A stretch of 47,981 bases of DNA, taken from positions 2,183,719 to 2,231,699 of the forward strand of contig LT009757.1 of NCBI GenBank assembly GCA_900012615.1, given 5' to 3'. Both the position numbers and the translations under genes were made by a program. Numbering within the stretch: the stretch's first letter is position 1; every line of letters starts with the position of its first letter. Shown one piece after another: positions 42,049 to 47,981 of the stretch. The notes under the pieces are model-generated. The model ran no database searches. It saw nothing but the letters and a program-made list of their open reading frames with translations, and was not told where the DNA came from. The DNA is from Agrobacterium genomosp. 13 str. CFBP 6927. GTDB taxonomy: Bacteria; Pseudomonadota; Alphaproteobacteria; Rhizobiales; Rhizobiaceae.

Positions 42049-42942
42049 TTAATTATCCACCCCCCAAAGTTCCGGGTTCCGTTTGAAGTATTCCGCCAGC
42101 ATTTCGGTAAGCACCCGCACTTTGCGGGTGGGATGTTGGCTCGGCGGGCGCACGACATATGTGGCCCCCGGAGGGACCGGATAACGTGTCATGATCGGAA
42201 CCAGTTCGCCGGAGGCCACATAGGCATGCGTGATGCAATCGGGCAGCCAGGCTATGCCGAGACCTGCTGCCGCCGCCGCGGCAAGCGCCGTGGCGCTGTC
42301 GGCCTTGAACCTGCCCTGTGGCTGCACCGTGACGATCCTGTCGCCATCCATGAACTGCCAGGGTTCCGTTCCCTGCATGAGGGCCTGATGGTTAGCGATT
42401 TGCTCTACCGTCTCAGGGGAACCATGGGCTTCGATATAAGCCGGGCTGGCGACAAGCTTTCCGTTGATCGGCCCGACGCGCTTCGCGATCAGATTTGAGT
42501 CCTGGAGGTAGGCGCTCCTAATCGCGCAATCAAAACCTTCTGCGATGAGATCGACGAAACGATCGCTGTAAGAGGTATGGATGTGAAGCTGCGGGTGCTG
42601 GCGCGCCATTTCTGCAAGCACGGGGGCGAAATGGCTCGGGCCGAAAGTCAGCGGCATTGAAACCCTCAAACGGCCGCGCAATTCACCAGTGGGGAGGATC
42701 GTTTCCCTGGCCGTATCTATCTCGGCGCTTGCCCGGGCCGCGTGTTCCCTGAAGGTGATACCCGCCTCCGTAAGTGCGGCGCCACGGGTCGTTCGCGCAA
42801 GCAGCTGAACGCCAAGGTCCGCTTCAACCCGCAGCAACCGCCGACTGACGATTGATTTGGAGACGCCGAGCCGGCGCGCAGCGGCCGAGACGCCCCCGGC
42901 ATCGGCCACGGCGACGAATGTCCGGAGATCTTCGATGTCCAT
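42049..42942 (-). CDS. LysR-family transcriptional regulator
   Basis: This is a 297-residue regulator. I prefer the ATG at 42942 (MDIEDLRTFVAV), with AGGAACGCCAG before it; an ATG at 42957 adds five residues. The helix-turn-helix covers GGVSAAARRLGVSKSIVSRR and LLRVEADLGVQLLARTTRG, and the LysR effector domain starts near GRLRVSMPLTFGPSHFAPVL. The AARRLGVSKSIVSR pattern fits the LysR subgroup of stand-alone aromatic or oxidative-type regulators. It is divergent from the hydrolase at 43097, its probable target, with an imperfect palindrome between them. Confidence 0.9.
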   Translation of the reverse strand: MDIEDLRTFVAVADAGGVSAAARRLGVSKSIVSRRLLRVEADLGVQLLARTTRGAALTEAGITFREHAARASAEIDTARETILPTGELRGRLRVSMPLTFGPSHFAPVLAEMARQHPQLHIHTSYSDRFVDLIAEGFDCAIRSAYLQDSNLIAKRVGPINGKLVASPAYIEAHGSPETVEQIANHQALMQGTEPWQFMDGDRIVTVQPQGRFKADSATALAAAAAAGLGIAWLPDCITHAYVASGELVPIMTRYPVPPGATYVVRPPSQHPTRKVRVLTEMLAEYFKRNPELWGVDN

Positions 42943-42978
42943 TCTGGCGTTCCTCATTTCGCGACGCAGCTCGCCAGA

Positions 42979-43000
42979 TTATGGCACTATCGCACCATTA
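42979..43000. promoter_or_regulatory. Imperfect palindrome in the LysR/hydrolase divergent region
   Basis: ATGG at 42981-42984 and CCAT at 42995-42998 are inverted around 10 nt, and the flanks (TT before, TA after) extend the symmetry with one mismatch. The size and spacing fit a LysR-type recognition site, which normally has the T-N11-A core in the divergent promoter. Confidence 0.4.
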
Positions 43001-43096
43001 AAAGGAACAGCAAATTGCTTCCAGGCAACGTCGCCCGCTGACGCATGTCTCTCTTGAACCCATCGCCGCGCATGGCGGCAGAGAAAGGAAGTCTTG

Positions 43097-43741
43097 ATGA
43101 CCCTTCGTAACGGCCTCGATTCTCTTCTTCGTCCCGAAGATTCGGTCCTCGTTCTGATCGACCATCAGCCCTACCAACTAGCAAATCTCAACAGCCACGA
43201 TCCGCAAGCTGTGGTCAACAACACGACCGCGCTGGCGAAGCTGGCCAAAGCTTTCAATGTTCCGACCATTCTCACCAGCGTGATCGCGGCACGCGGTGGA
43301 CTTCTATTCAAGCAGATCACCGACGTATTTCCGGGCCAGGAAGTTATCGATCGCACCTGGGTGAACACCTGGCAGGACGAAAATGTGGTGAATGTCGTCA
43401 AGGCTACCGGCCGCAAGCAACTGATCATCGCCGGCCTTTGGACCGAAGTTTGCGTCGCAATGCCCGTGATCCAGGCCGCAGGCGAGGGCTGGGACGTAAC
43501 GGTCATCACCGACGCGTCGGGCGGGATTTCGAAGGAGTCTCACGAAGTTGCCGTCCAGCGGATGATCTCTGCCGGCGCGAACGTCATGACCGTTATGGCG
43601 CTGGCTGGCGAATGGCAACGCGATTGGGCGCGCACCGAGCATGTCGAGGAGCTAACCGAGATTCTCATCCAGCACTTCGCCGGCAGCGGCATCGCCTATC
43701 TTTGGGAACAGCAGCTTCTCAACACGCCGGTCGCTGGTTGA
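43097..43741 (+). CDS. Isochorismatase-like cysteine hydrolase (YcaC-type)
   Basis: This is a 214-residue hydrolase. The start is the ATG at 43097, after AAAGGAAGTCTTG. The catalytic aspartate is in VLVLIDHQPYQLANLN and the nucleophile cysteine in AGLWTEVCVAMPVIQAAGEG; the cis-peptide segment before the cysteine (LIIAGLWTEVC) is typical. The family includes nicotinamidase, isochorismatase and the YcaC-type hydrolases of unknown substrate, to which the length and the WEQQLL end are closest. The divergent LysR gene is its likely regulator. Confidence 0.87.
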   Translation: MTLRNGLDSLLRPEDSVLVLIDHQPYQLANLNSHDPQAVVNNTTALAKLAKAFNVPTILTSVIAARGGLLFKQITDVFPGQEVIDRTWVNTWQDENVVNVVKATGRKQLIIAGLWTEVCVAMPVIQAAGEGWDVTVITDASGGISKESHEVAVQRMISAGANVMTVMALAGEWQRDWARTEHVEELTEILIQHFAGSGIAYLWEQQLLNTPVAG

Positions 43742-43860
43742 TCCCAGCTGGCATTGTGAAATTTCGGTGAGGGGCGGAACGATCGTTTGCCGGCCTTCAC
43801 CACATGGCCGTCGGCTCCATCTGCACAGGTCTTGATGCTAGCTCCTGTCCAGACCGGCAA

Positions 43861-44223
43861 TTACTCTTCAAAGCCGCTCTGCGCTTCCGAGATCGTCTTG
43901 CAGGTCCCGCCATCCTTCTCGCCAACCATGCGCTTATCACGAATGACTGAACGTTTGGCGATGTCGATCTCCCACGCCACCGAGCCTTCATTCAGGCTCG
44001 CTTTACCACCGGCAAAGGTGCCTTTCTCCATTCTCTGGCTTCCAGAAGCCGGGACATAAACTCCAAATGTCCCGGCGGCTTCGTCGAGAACGAAATTGAA
44101 CACCTGTGGTGTTCCCTTTGAACTTGCGAACTCGCAGCTAAGGTATGTTGGCGCGGCAAGGGCGCCTGAAACCGAAAAAAGCAGGGCCGCAACGGTAAAT
44201 CCGGTTCCTGTGATGACTTTCAA
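43861..44223 (-). CDS. Small exported protein of unknown function
   Basis: This is a 120-residue protein with a clear signal peptide (KVITGTGFTVAALLFSVSGA, cleaved at ALA-APTYL). The start codon is TTG at 44223, with AGGA before it; no ATG gives the signal peptide, so TTG is the best reading. The mature part has one cysteine near the start (LSCEFASS) and one near the end (GGTCKTI), which might form a disulfide. The pattern YVPASGSQRMEKGTFAGGKA suggests small beta strands. I do not recognise a family. It lies just after the truncated cupin gene and points the same way. Confidence 0.7.
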   Translation of the reverse strand: MKVITGTGFTVAALLFSVSGALAAPTYLSCEFASSKGTPQVFNFVLDEAAGTFGVYVPASGSQRMEKGTFAGGKASLNEGSVAWEIDIAKRSVIRDKRMVGEKDGGTCKTISEAQSGFEE

Positions 44224-44233
44224 TTCCTGATCC

Positions 44234-44518
44234 TCATTCGTGTTTTCTCGCTAGACTAGAAATCGCGCCCTTCCGGCCACCGATCTTTAATGTTGCCTCA
44301 CCACGCCCCACACCCAGAACCTCATGCGCGCCGCTGTGGCAATGATGGTAGTCAAACACACCATTGCGCCAGGCGCCGCTCCAACCGTTTCGGGAAAACA
44401 TTACTTCGAATGAGGTGGAGTCGAGCCGCGAGTTCGTTTGCCAATAGATGATAACAGGGAAGGTCTGGTTGTTGGGAATCTGATCGCTTGGATTGAAGAT
44501 GATTTTTTCGACGTTCAT
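44234..44518 (-). pseudogene. Truncated cupin-like protein (YjlB-type), probably a broken gene
   Basis: This is a 94-residue frame starting at ATG 44518 after GAGGGGCAGTAAT. It aligns with the first half of YjlB-type cupins: PNNQTFPVIIYWQTN, then RNGWSGAWRNGVFDYHHCHS and GAHEVLGVGRGEATLKIGG. Complete family members continue for about 65 more residues with the rest of the barrel, but here the frame runs into ISSLARKHE and stops, immediately before the next gene. The remaining barrel strands are gone, so the metal site is incomplete. A 3' deletion joined to the gene at 43861-44223 is the simplest reading. Confidence 0.6.
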
Positions 44519-44723
44519 ATTACTGCCCCTCGCGCATCTGGCCGTTGTAGCTGTAGTTTCAGACCCGCGTGACGAGTCTAGCCAACTATTTTCGCCGCAT
44601 CACGGGCGCTGACTTCGCGAAAACTGTCCTTCTTAGTTTTGTGCGGCTATAGCGCGATGACCATCAACGCAGAAAGCTGTAGAAGTTTAGTTCTCGTAGT
44701 CAATAAGGTGAGAAACAAAAGCG

Positions 44724-45731
44724 ATGGTTGCTAGACTTCTAGATGAGATCGCCACTAATCCCCCAAAGGAAATCATAGCTCTGATAAAGCTTATCGGGTT
44801 AGCCGCACAGGACGCTCCTTATCGCGAATTTCTTAATAGTAACTCGACCACTTTGGCAGACTTCGATACACGTAAATCACTGCTTGAGATGGGATATTTC
44901 GACACGCAAGACTTCCTCCATTTTGTGCATGCTTGTGGGGACGGCGAGGGAACAAGCACTTCAGCCTTGATGCCTTTATTTCGGCGTCTGATTGAGTGGG
45001 GACTTGTCGTAGATCAGTCCATGTTCGGCGGCCGTGCTTTGATAAGTCACACTTGGAACAAGGCTAGAATCGCGTTGTTCGTGACACTGCGAATTGTCGA
45101 CAATATTCTCCTCGGACCCAGCTATGTCGCGCGTAAGTATCGTGGAAGTGTCCCAGCTTTATACGTTCGTCGAGGGGGCGATGAATTTACAGGCACCGGA
45201 TTTATTGCAACCAATAGGGGCGATGGTGGAAAATGCGTTATCGTTACTGCAAAACATAACGTCGATCCCAATGATAACATCATATTCGTTGGGCTGAATC
45301 AGCCTGATGGAAGCATTTTAAAACCGATCAATGGGGAATGGATTTTGCATCCGAAACTTGATTTGGCACTTCTGGAGGTTGAATGCGATGACACTGTCGC
45401 ACCAATTTTCCCAATAGGCAGTCCATCGGTACTCACGCGAACCATTACTCTCGGCTATCCGGGTATAGCTACAACGGACTCGTCTTACCTTTTGGCCCAT
45501 GGCGGCGAATTAAACGCCGTCGTCAATACTTACCACGGCGAGGATCGGTTAATCATTTCAAACTTGGTCGCACCAGGAAACAGCGGTGGACCTGTCTTGG
45601 ACGAAGCGGGGCTGTGTTTGGGAGTTGTAGTCAATTCATTTGAGACCCAACACGAAGGTGGAACAGAAAAGGCGAGCTCTGCCATACCAGCCAGACACGT
45701 TTTGGATTTTATCGGTCCCTATTGCCATTGA
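44724..45731 (+). CDS. Trypsin-like serine protease with an unrecognised N-terminal region
   Basis: This is a 335-residue protein. The protease domain begins near residue 145 and has the triad H178 (VTAKHNVDP), D213 (PKLDLALLEVE) and S287 (APGNSGGPVL), so it looks active. Residues 1-110 are helical and match no domain I know. There is no signal peptide, so the protein would act inside the cell, which is unusual for a trypsin fold. Its composition looks more AT-rich than the neighbours and the ribosome site is weak, both consistent with recent acquisition. It stands in the accessory end of the window, convergent with a DUF4238 gene. A role in phage defence or toxin activation is conceivable but not shown. 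Confidence 0.85.
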   Translation: MVARLLDEIATNPPKEIIALIKLIGLAAQDAPYREFLNSNSTTLADFDTRKSLLEMGYFDTQDFLHFVHACGDGEGTSTSALMPLFRRLIEWGLVVDQSMFGGRALISHTWNKARIALFVTLRIVDNILLGPSYVARKYRGSVPALYVRRGGDEFTGTGFIATNRGDGGKCVIVTAKHNVDPNDNIIFVGLNQPDGSILKPINGEWILHPKLDLALLEVECDDTVAPIFPIGSPSVLTRTITLGYPGIATTDSSYLLAHGGELNAVVNTYHGEDRLIISNLVAPGNSGGPVLDEAGLCLGVVVNSFETQHEGGTEKASSAIPARHVLDFIGPYCH

Positions 45732-45753
45732 GTAGCCTTACCGTAACCTTTTG

Positions 45754-45784
45754 AGGCCGAAAGCGGCCTGATCAGCGCATCAGG
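45754..45784. terminator. Hairpins between the protease and the DUF4238 gene
   Basis: AGGCCG at 45754-45759 pairs with CGGCCT at 45764-45769 around AAAG, overlapping a second stem CCTGAT at 45767-45772 with ATCAGG at 45779-45784. The two genes converge here. The second stem reaches into the last codons of the leftward gene, so the two stems are alternatives. Confidence 0.45.
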
Positions 45785-47052
45785 CGGCGTCTGCGCTGTC
45801 TCTCTTCGGGCCGCCGGCGATTCCTACGGTCTATCTCGAGATGATGCGTGTGCATTTCTTCGTTTTCTTCGGTAGTAGGAGGACGATCGGGGCTGTAGAA
45901 GTCGTAGGAAATGCCACGGTAGCGGCGGCCCATCATCGACGCCCACTCGGCCTGGAACCTGTCGAGGGCAGCGCCGTCCCTGCGATCCCGCTTCTCGTTC
46001 TTGTAATCTCGGTCCCAAGGCTTGTGCCCATACTCGCTGAACGCGTCGGACCTGCCACCCTCATAGCCAATCATAATCTCCCCACCCATGTGGATATGCC
46101 GTGGGTCAGGCATGAACAGATAGCCGTCGCCAAGTTTCCGCCAGTGCGGGTTCTTTAGTTGCCTTTCGGGATACAGCCACTCCTTCTCTGCTGCGGCCAC
46201 GTATCGGTATGCGCGCTGCTTGGTGACCCAGTTGATCTCGAGAACTTCCTGCTCGGAAAGCATTCGATCCGTCTGGATGGCAAGGAAGTTGAAGATGGTG
46301 TGCCGAAAGAACTCTGGATTCGGTCGGAACGCTAAAGCATTTTGGTACGGATTTCTCACCCATGATAGGTTGGTCAGGATGAGAACCCGATCCAGGGAGA
46401 GCGGGAAGTAGGTATGCGTCGCGTGGCACCGGATGTCGGGATCGTTGTGGTTCTGGCACCATTGCGACATGGGAAAGCACTCGCGGTTATACACCGTAAC
46501 CGGGTGGTCGGATATGATGAACTTCGTGGGCGAGTCGGTCGCGTCCGCGATCTGCCATACGGATTCTGTCCATATCGCGCAGTATATGTTCTGCATGCGT
46601 TGGAGCTGCATCAACATAAGGTTTCGGTTCCCGGGCTGGGCCATGGCCTGCAGCGTGGCCATCCCCTTAGGTGTCCGAAGTTTCTGGACGCTCATGTAGG
46701 GAATAAACGTCTCCAGCATGCCGCCGTTGACGGACGGGTGTTTGAAGCCGCCGAAGTACTCAGTCGCCTTCTTGCCTTCGGAGTCCACGTTGCCGAAGAA
46801 GAACTGCTCGATCTCGGTGTTTACGATGCCGCCCCACTCGGTCGTATAGAGATCGTCTTGCGCGAAGCAGCGTTCAGGGCCCCAATGAAGAAGGCCACGG
46901 CGAGTGTACGTCACCCCGCCGCTGGTCCGTTTTTCCGGTTTTAGGTCAAGGTACCAGTATTTGTGCTGTCCCGGGAGCATGAATCGACGCTGATACCACT
47001 CGGGAACATAGTGGTTGTGGCGATATTGCTGATTCGGTTTGCCGTTCGACAT
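45772..47052 (-). CDS. DUF4238-family protein
   Basis: This is a 426-residue protein. The N-terminus YRHNHYVPEWYQRRFML is the hallmark of DUF4238 proteins (HxYVPxxYxRxF). The middle shows conserved family segments ISDHPVTVYNRE and TYFPLSLDRVLIL. The C-terminal 60 residues are very rich in arginine and glutamate (EIDRRNRRRPEERQRRRRLM), which suggests nucleic acid or ribosome contact, or disorder. The family is scattered across bacteria and phage-related elements with unknown function; a nuclease-like role has no evidence here. It is convergent with the protease gene. Confidence 0.85.
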   Translation of the reverse strand: MSNGKPNQQYRHNHYVPEWYQRRFMLPGQHKYWYLDLKPEKRTSGGVTYTRRGLLHWGPERCFAQDDLYTTEWGGIVNTEIEQFFFGNVDSEGKKATEYFGGFKHPSVNGGMLETFIPYMSVQKLRTPKGMATLQAMAQPGNRNLMLMQLQRMQNIYCAIWTESVWQIADATDSPTKFIISDHPVTVYNRECFPMSQWCQNHNDPDIRCHATHTYFPLSLDRVLILTNLSWVRNPYQNALAFRPNPEFFRHTIFNFLAIQTDRMLSEQEVLEINWVTKQRAYRYVAAAEKEWLYPERQLKNPHWRKLGDGYLFMPDPRHIHMGGEIMIGYEGGRSDAFSEYGHKPWDRDYKNEKRDRRDGAALDRFQAEWASMMGRRYRGISYDFYSPDRPPTTEENEEMHTHHLEIDRRNRRRPEERQRRRRLMR

Positions 47053-47594
47053 GTGCGAATTATAACTGGGCGGGTGCTCTCGATCACCTATCAGTGATAT
47101 TTTTCCCCAACAAGTAAAGCCCTAGCAGATATCAGGCGGATTCGTGGACTAAACGAATCCACCATTTAATATCCCAGATCCTAGCGGGGCGATGATGCCG
47201 AACTCAAAAGTTGTTTTGATTGTGCTGTCGTGGTTATGGCCTGTATATTTCGAGGTTAGTAATGTATTTTTTTTAATGCTTTAACGACTTTTCTCCCTAC
47301 CCCTGTTTTTTTGTTTTATGGGAAGGACTTTTTTGTGTCCCCGTTCATCCCCACTCTTTTTGCCTGACCTATAATGCCCCTGTTCCGCGATGAACCGGGA
47401 AATGTTCCTGTTTTGATGCGGAGCCGGCGCCGATTGTGAGAGAAGACGTCGCTCTCATATTTCGGGGCCTGAAAGGGAAAGCCCTCTGGCAATGACCGGA
47501 GGTGAGATGGAATCTGGTTGGTGGTGAACCTTTCTATTTCTCCGAAATCCATTGGCTGAAGGGCAGTCTCTCTAACAGGCATAAACCGCTGAAG

Positions 47595-47648
47595 CGGGGC
47601 ACTGATAAGTGTCATTCATTCCCATAGGCGGCAATTTTCAGTGCCCCG
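47595..47648. repeat. Long-range inverted repeat
   Basis: CGGGGCACTGA at 47595-47605 and TCAGTGCCCCG at 47638-47648 are perfect 11-bp arms separated by 32 nt. No gene lies between. A transcript could fold into a large stem-loop, or the arms could be sites for a dimeric or recombination protein. No T run follows. Confidence 0.6.
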
Positions 47649-47689
47649 TTGAAATGCCCATCGAGCTGAAAGGCTGATGGAAAGAAGAG

Positions 47690-47947
47690 ATGAAGTTCAT
47701 AACACGGTCGCAAACGCGTCGCGTGATAGGAAAGGTGTGTTTGATGGGTCTTTACGAGATATACGTTCTTGCCGCTCGGGCGGATACTGCCTTGATGAGG
47801 AGAAAGCTGGCGCGATCTCTTTATGCCAGGACAAAGCTTCGAAATCGGCAGCTTAAGAAGCAATATTTACACAACCAAAAGGAGAATATGGATTCGTTGA
47901 CGGATATGAGTAGGGTAGGCCAGATGCGATATGGGCGGCTTCCGTAA
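47690..47947 (+). CDS. Possible small basic protein, unrecognised
   Basis: An 85-codon frame has GGAAAGAAGAG immediately before the ATG at 47690. The product is strongly basic, with a hydrophobic middle (VCLMGLYEIYVLAARAD) and an arginine/lysine-rich stretch after it. I recognise no family. On the opposite strand an 83-codon frame overlaps it. The ribosome site and the length are its only support, so I keep it as a weak call. Confidence 0.3.
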   Translation: MKFITRSQTRRVIGKVCLMGLYEIYVLAARADTALMRRKLARSLYARTKLRNRQLKKQYLHNQKENMDSLTDMSRVGQMRYGRLP

Positions 47948-47981
47948 ATATATATTTATATAATAACCAGCGCGCAAACAT

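Larger units (their letters stand above)
47053..47981. other. Gene-poor, AT-rich right end
   Basis: Over this stretch of about 930 nt I see no convincing gene except a weak candidate at 47690-47947. It holds an inverted repeat at 47595-47605/47638-47648, homopolymer-rich DNA near 47265-47335, and AT repeats (ATATATATTTATATA) near 47950. There is no tRNA or integrase that would mark an attachment site. The look is of accessory DNA whose functional parts lie outside the window. Confidence 0.5.

Noticed and set aside
45093..45104. A fourth full copy of the GntR-type palindrome ATTGTCGACAAT
   Set aside because: It lies inside the protease coding sequence (codons for IVDN), 24 kb from the regulator and not near a start. 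I treat it as chance.
47316..47615. 99-codon leftward frame in the right-end gap
   Set aside because: No ribosome site, no family, and an unlikely composition; it overlaps one arm of the inverted repeat.

Overview
The window looks like chromosomal DNA of an Agrobacterium-type member of the Rhizobiaceae. The strongest marker is a type B chloramphenicol acetyltransferase at 41362-41991 that reads almost exactly like the CatB I know from Agrobacterium tumefaciens. An Omp2/RopA-type porin, a DUF992 protein, a GCG_CRPN-type protein and the many binding-protein-dependent importers agree with this. I see no rRNA, tRNA, CRISPR array, transposase or replication origin.

Layout. (1) 0.1-5.8 kb: a LacI/GntR-like regulator, a small alpha/beta-barrel protein, and an operon for a polar amino acid-type ABC importer plus a D-2-hydroxyacid dehydrogenase. 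Two LacI-type palindromes lie in front of the small gene and the importer. (2) 6.0-9.8 kb: a PAS-GGDEF-EAL protein, a long AT-rich gap, the major porin, and three tandem hairpins behind the porin that resemble a small RNA. (3) 9.9-22.2 kb: a catabolic locus with three amidohydrolases, a complete Dpp/Opp-type importer, a flavin reductase-like protein, a hydantoin racemase-like protein and an FCD-type GntR regulator. The motif ATTGTNNACAAT recurs in three of its intergenic regions, so the locus looks like one regulon for taking up and opening a cyclic amide or N-heterocycle (hydantoin, pyrimidine or similar). (4) 22.2-24.9 kb: a small stress-type operon (a 59-residue CsbD protein, a BON protein and a DUF992 protein) and a three-PAS LuxR-type regulator. 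(5) 25.1-33.1 kb: an FCD GntR regulator with a perfect inverted repeat at its start, then a second Dpp/Gsi-type importer with a fused double ATPase and a gamma-glutamyltransferase-like enzyme. This is probably a system for glutathione or gamma-glutamyl peptides. (6) 33.2-36.2 kb: a three-gene phosphorelay made of a CHASE3 histidine kinase, a single-domain receiver and a receiver-HisKA_2 kinase.

(7) 36.4-43.7 kb: single genes, namely a GCG_CRPN-type protein, a Tat-type Fe/Mn superoxide dismutase, an orphan TctC/Bug binding protein, an ABC exporter, catB, and a LysR regulator divergent from an isochorismatase-like hydrolase. (8) 43.8-48.0 kb: accessory DNA that looks more AT-rich in places. It holds a small exported protein, a cupin that ends early, a trypsin-like protease with an unrecognised N-terminal region, a DUF4238 protein, and about 0.9 kb with little coding sequence.

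The items most worth following are the GntR regulon, with one amidohydrolase that has lost its HxH metal motif, the candidate RNA behind the porin, and the protease/DUF4238 pair at the right end.
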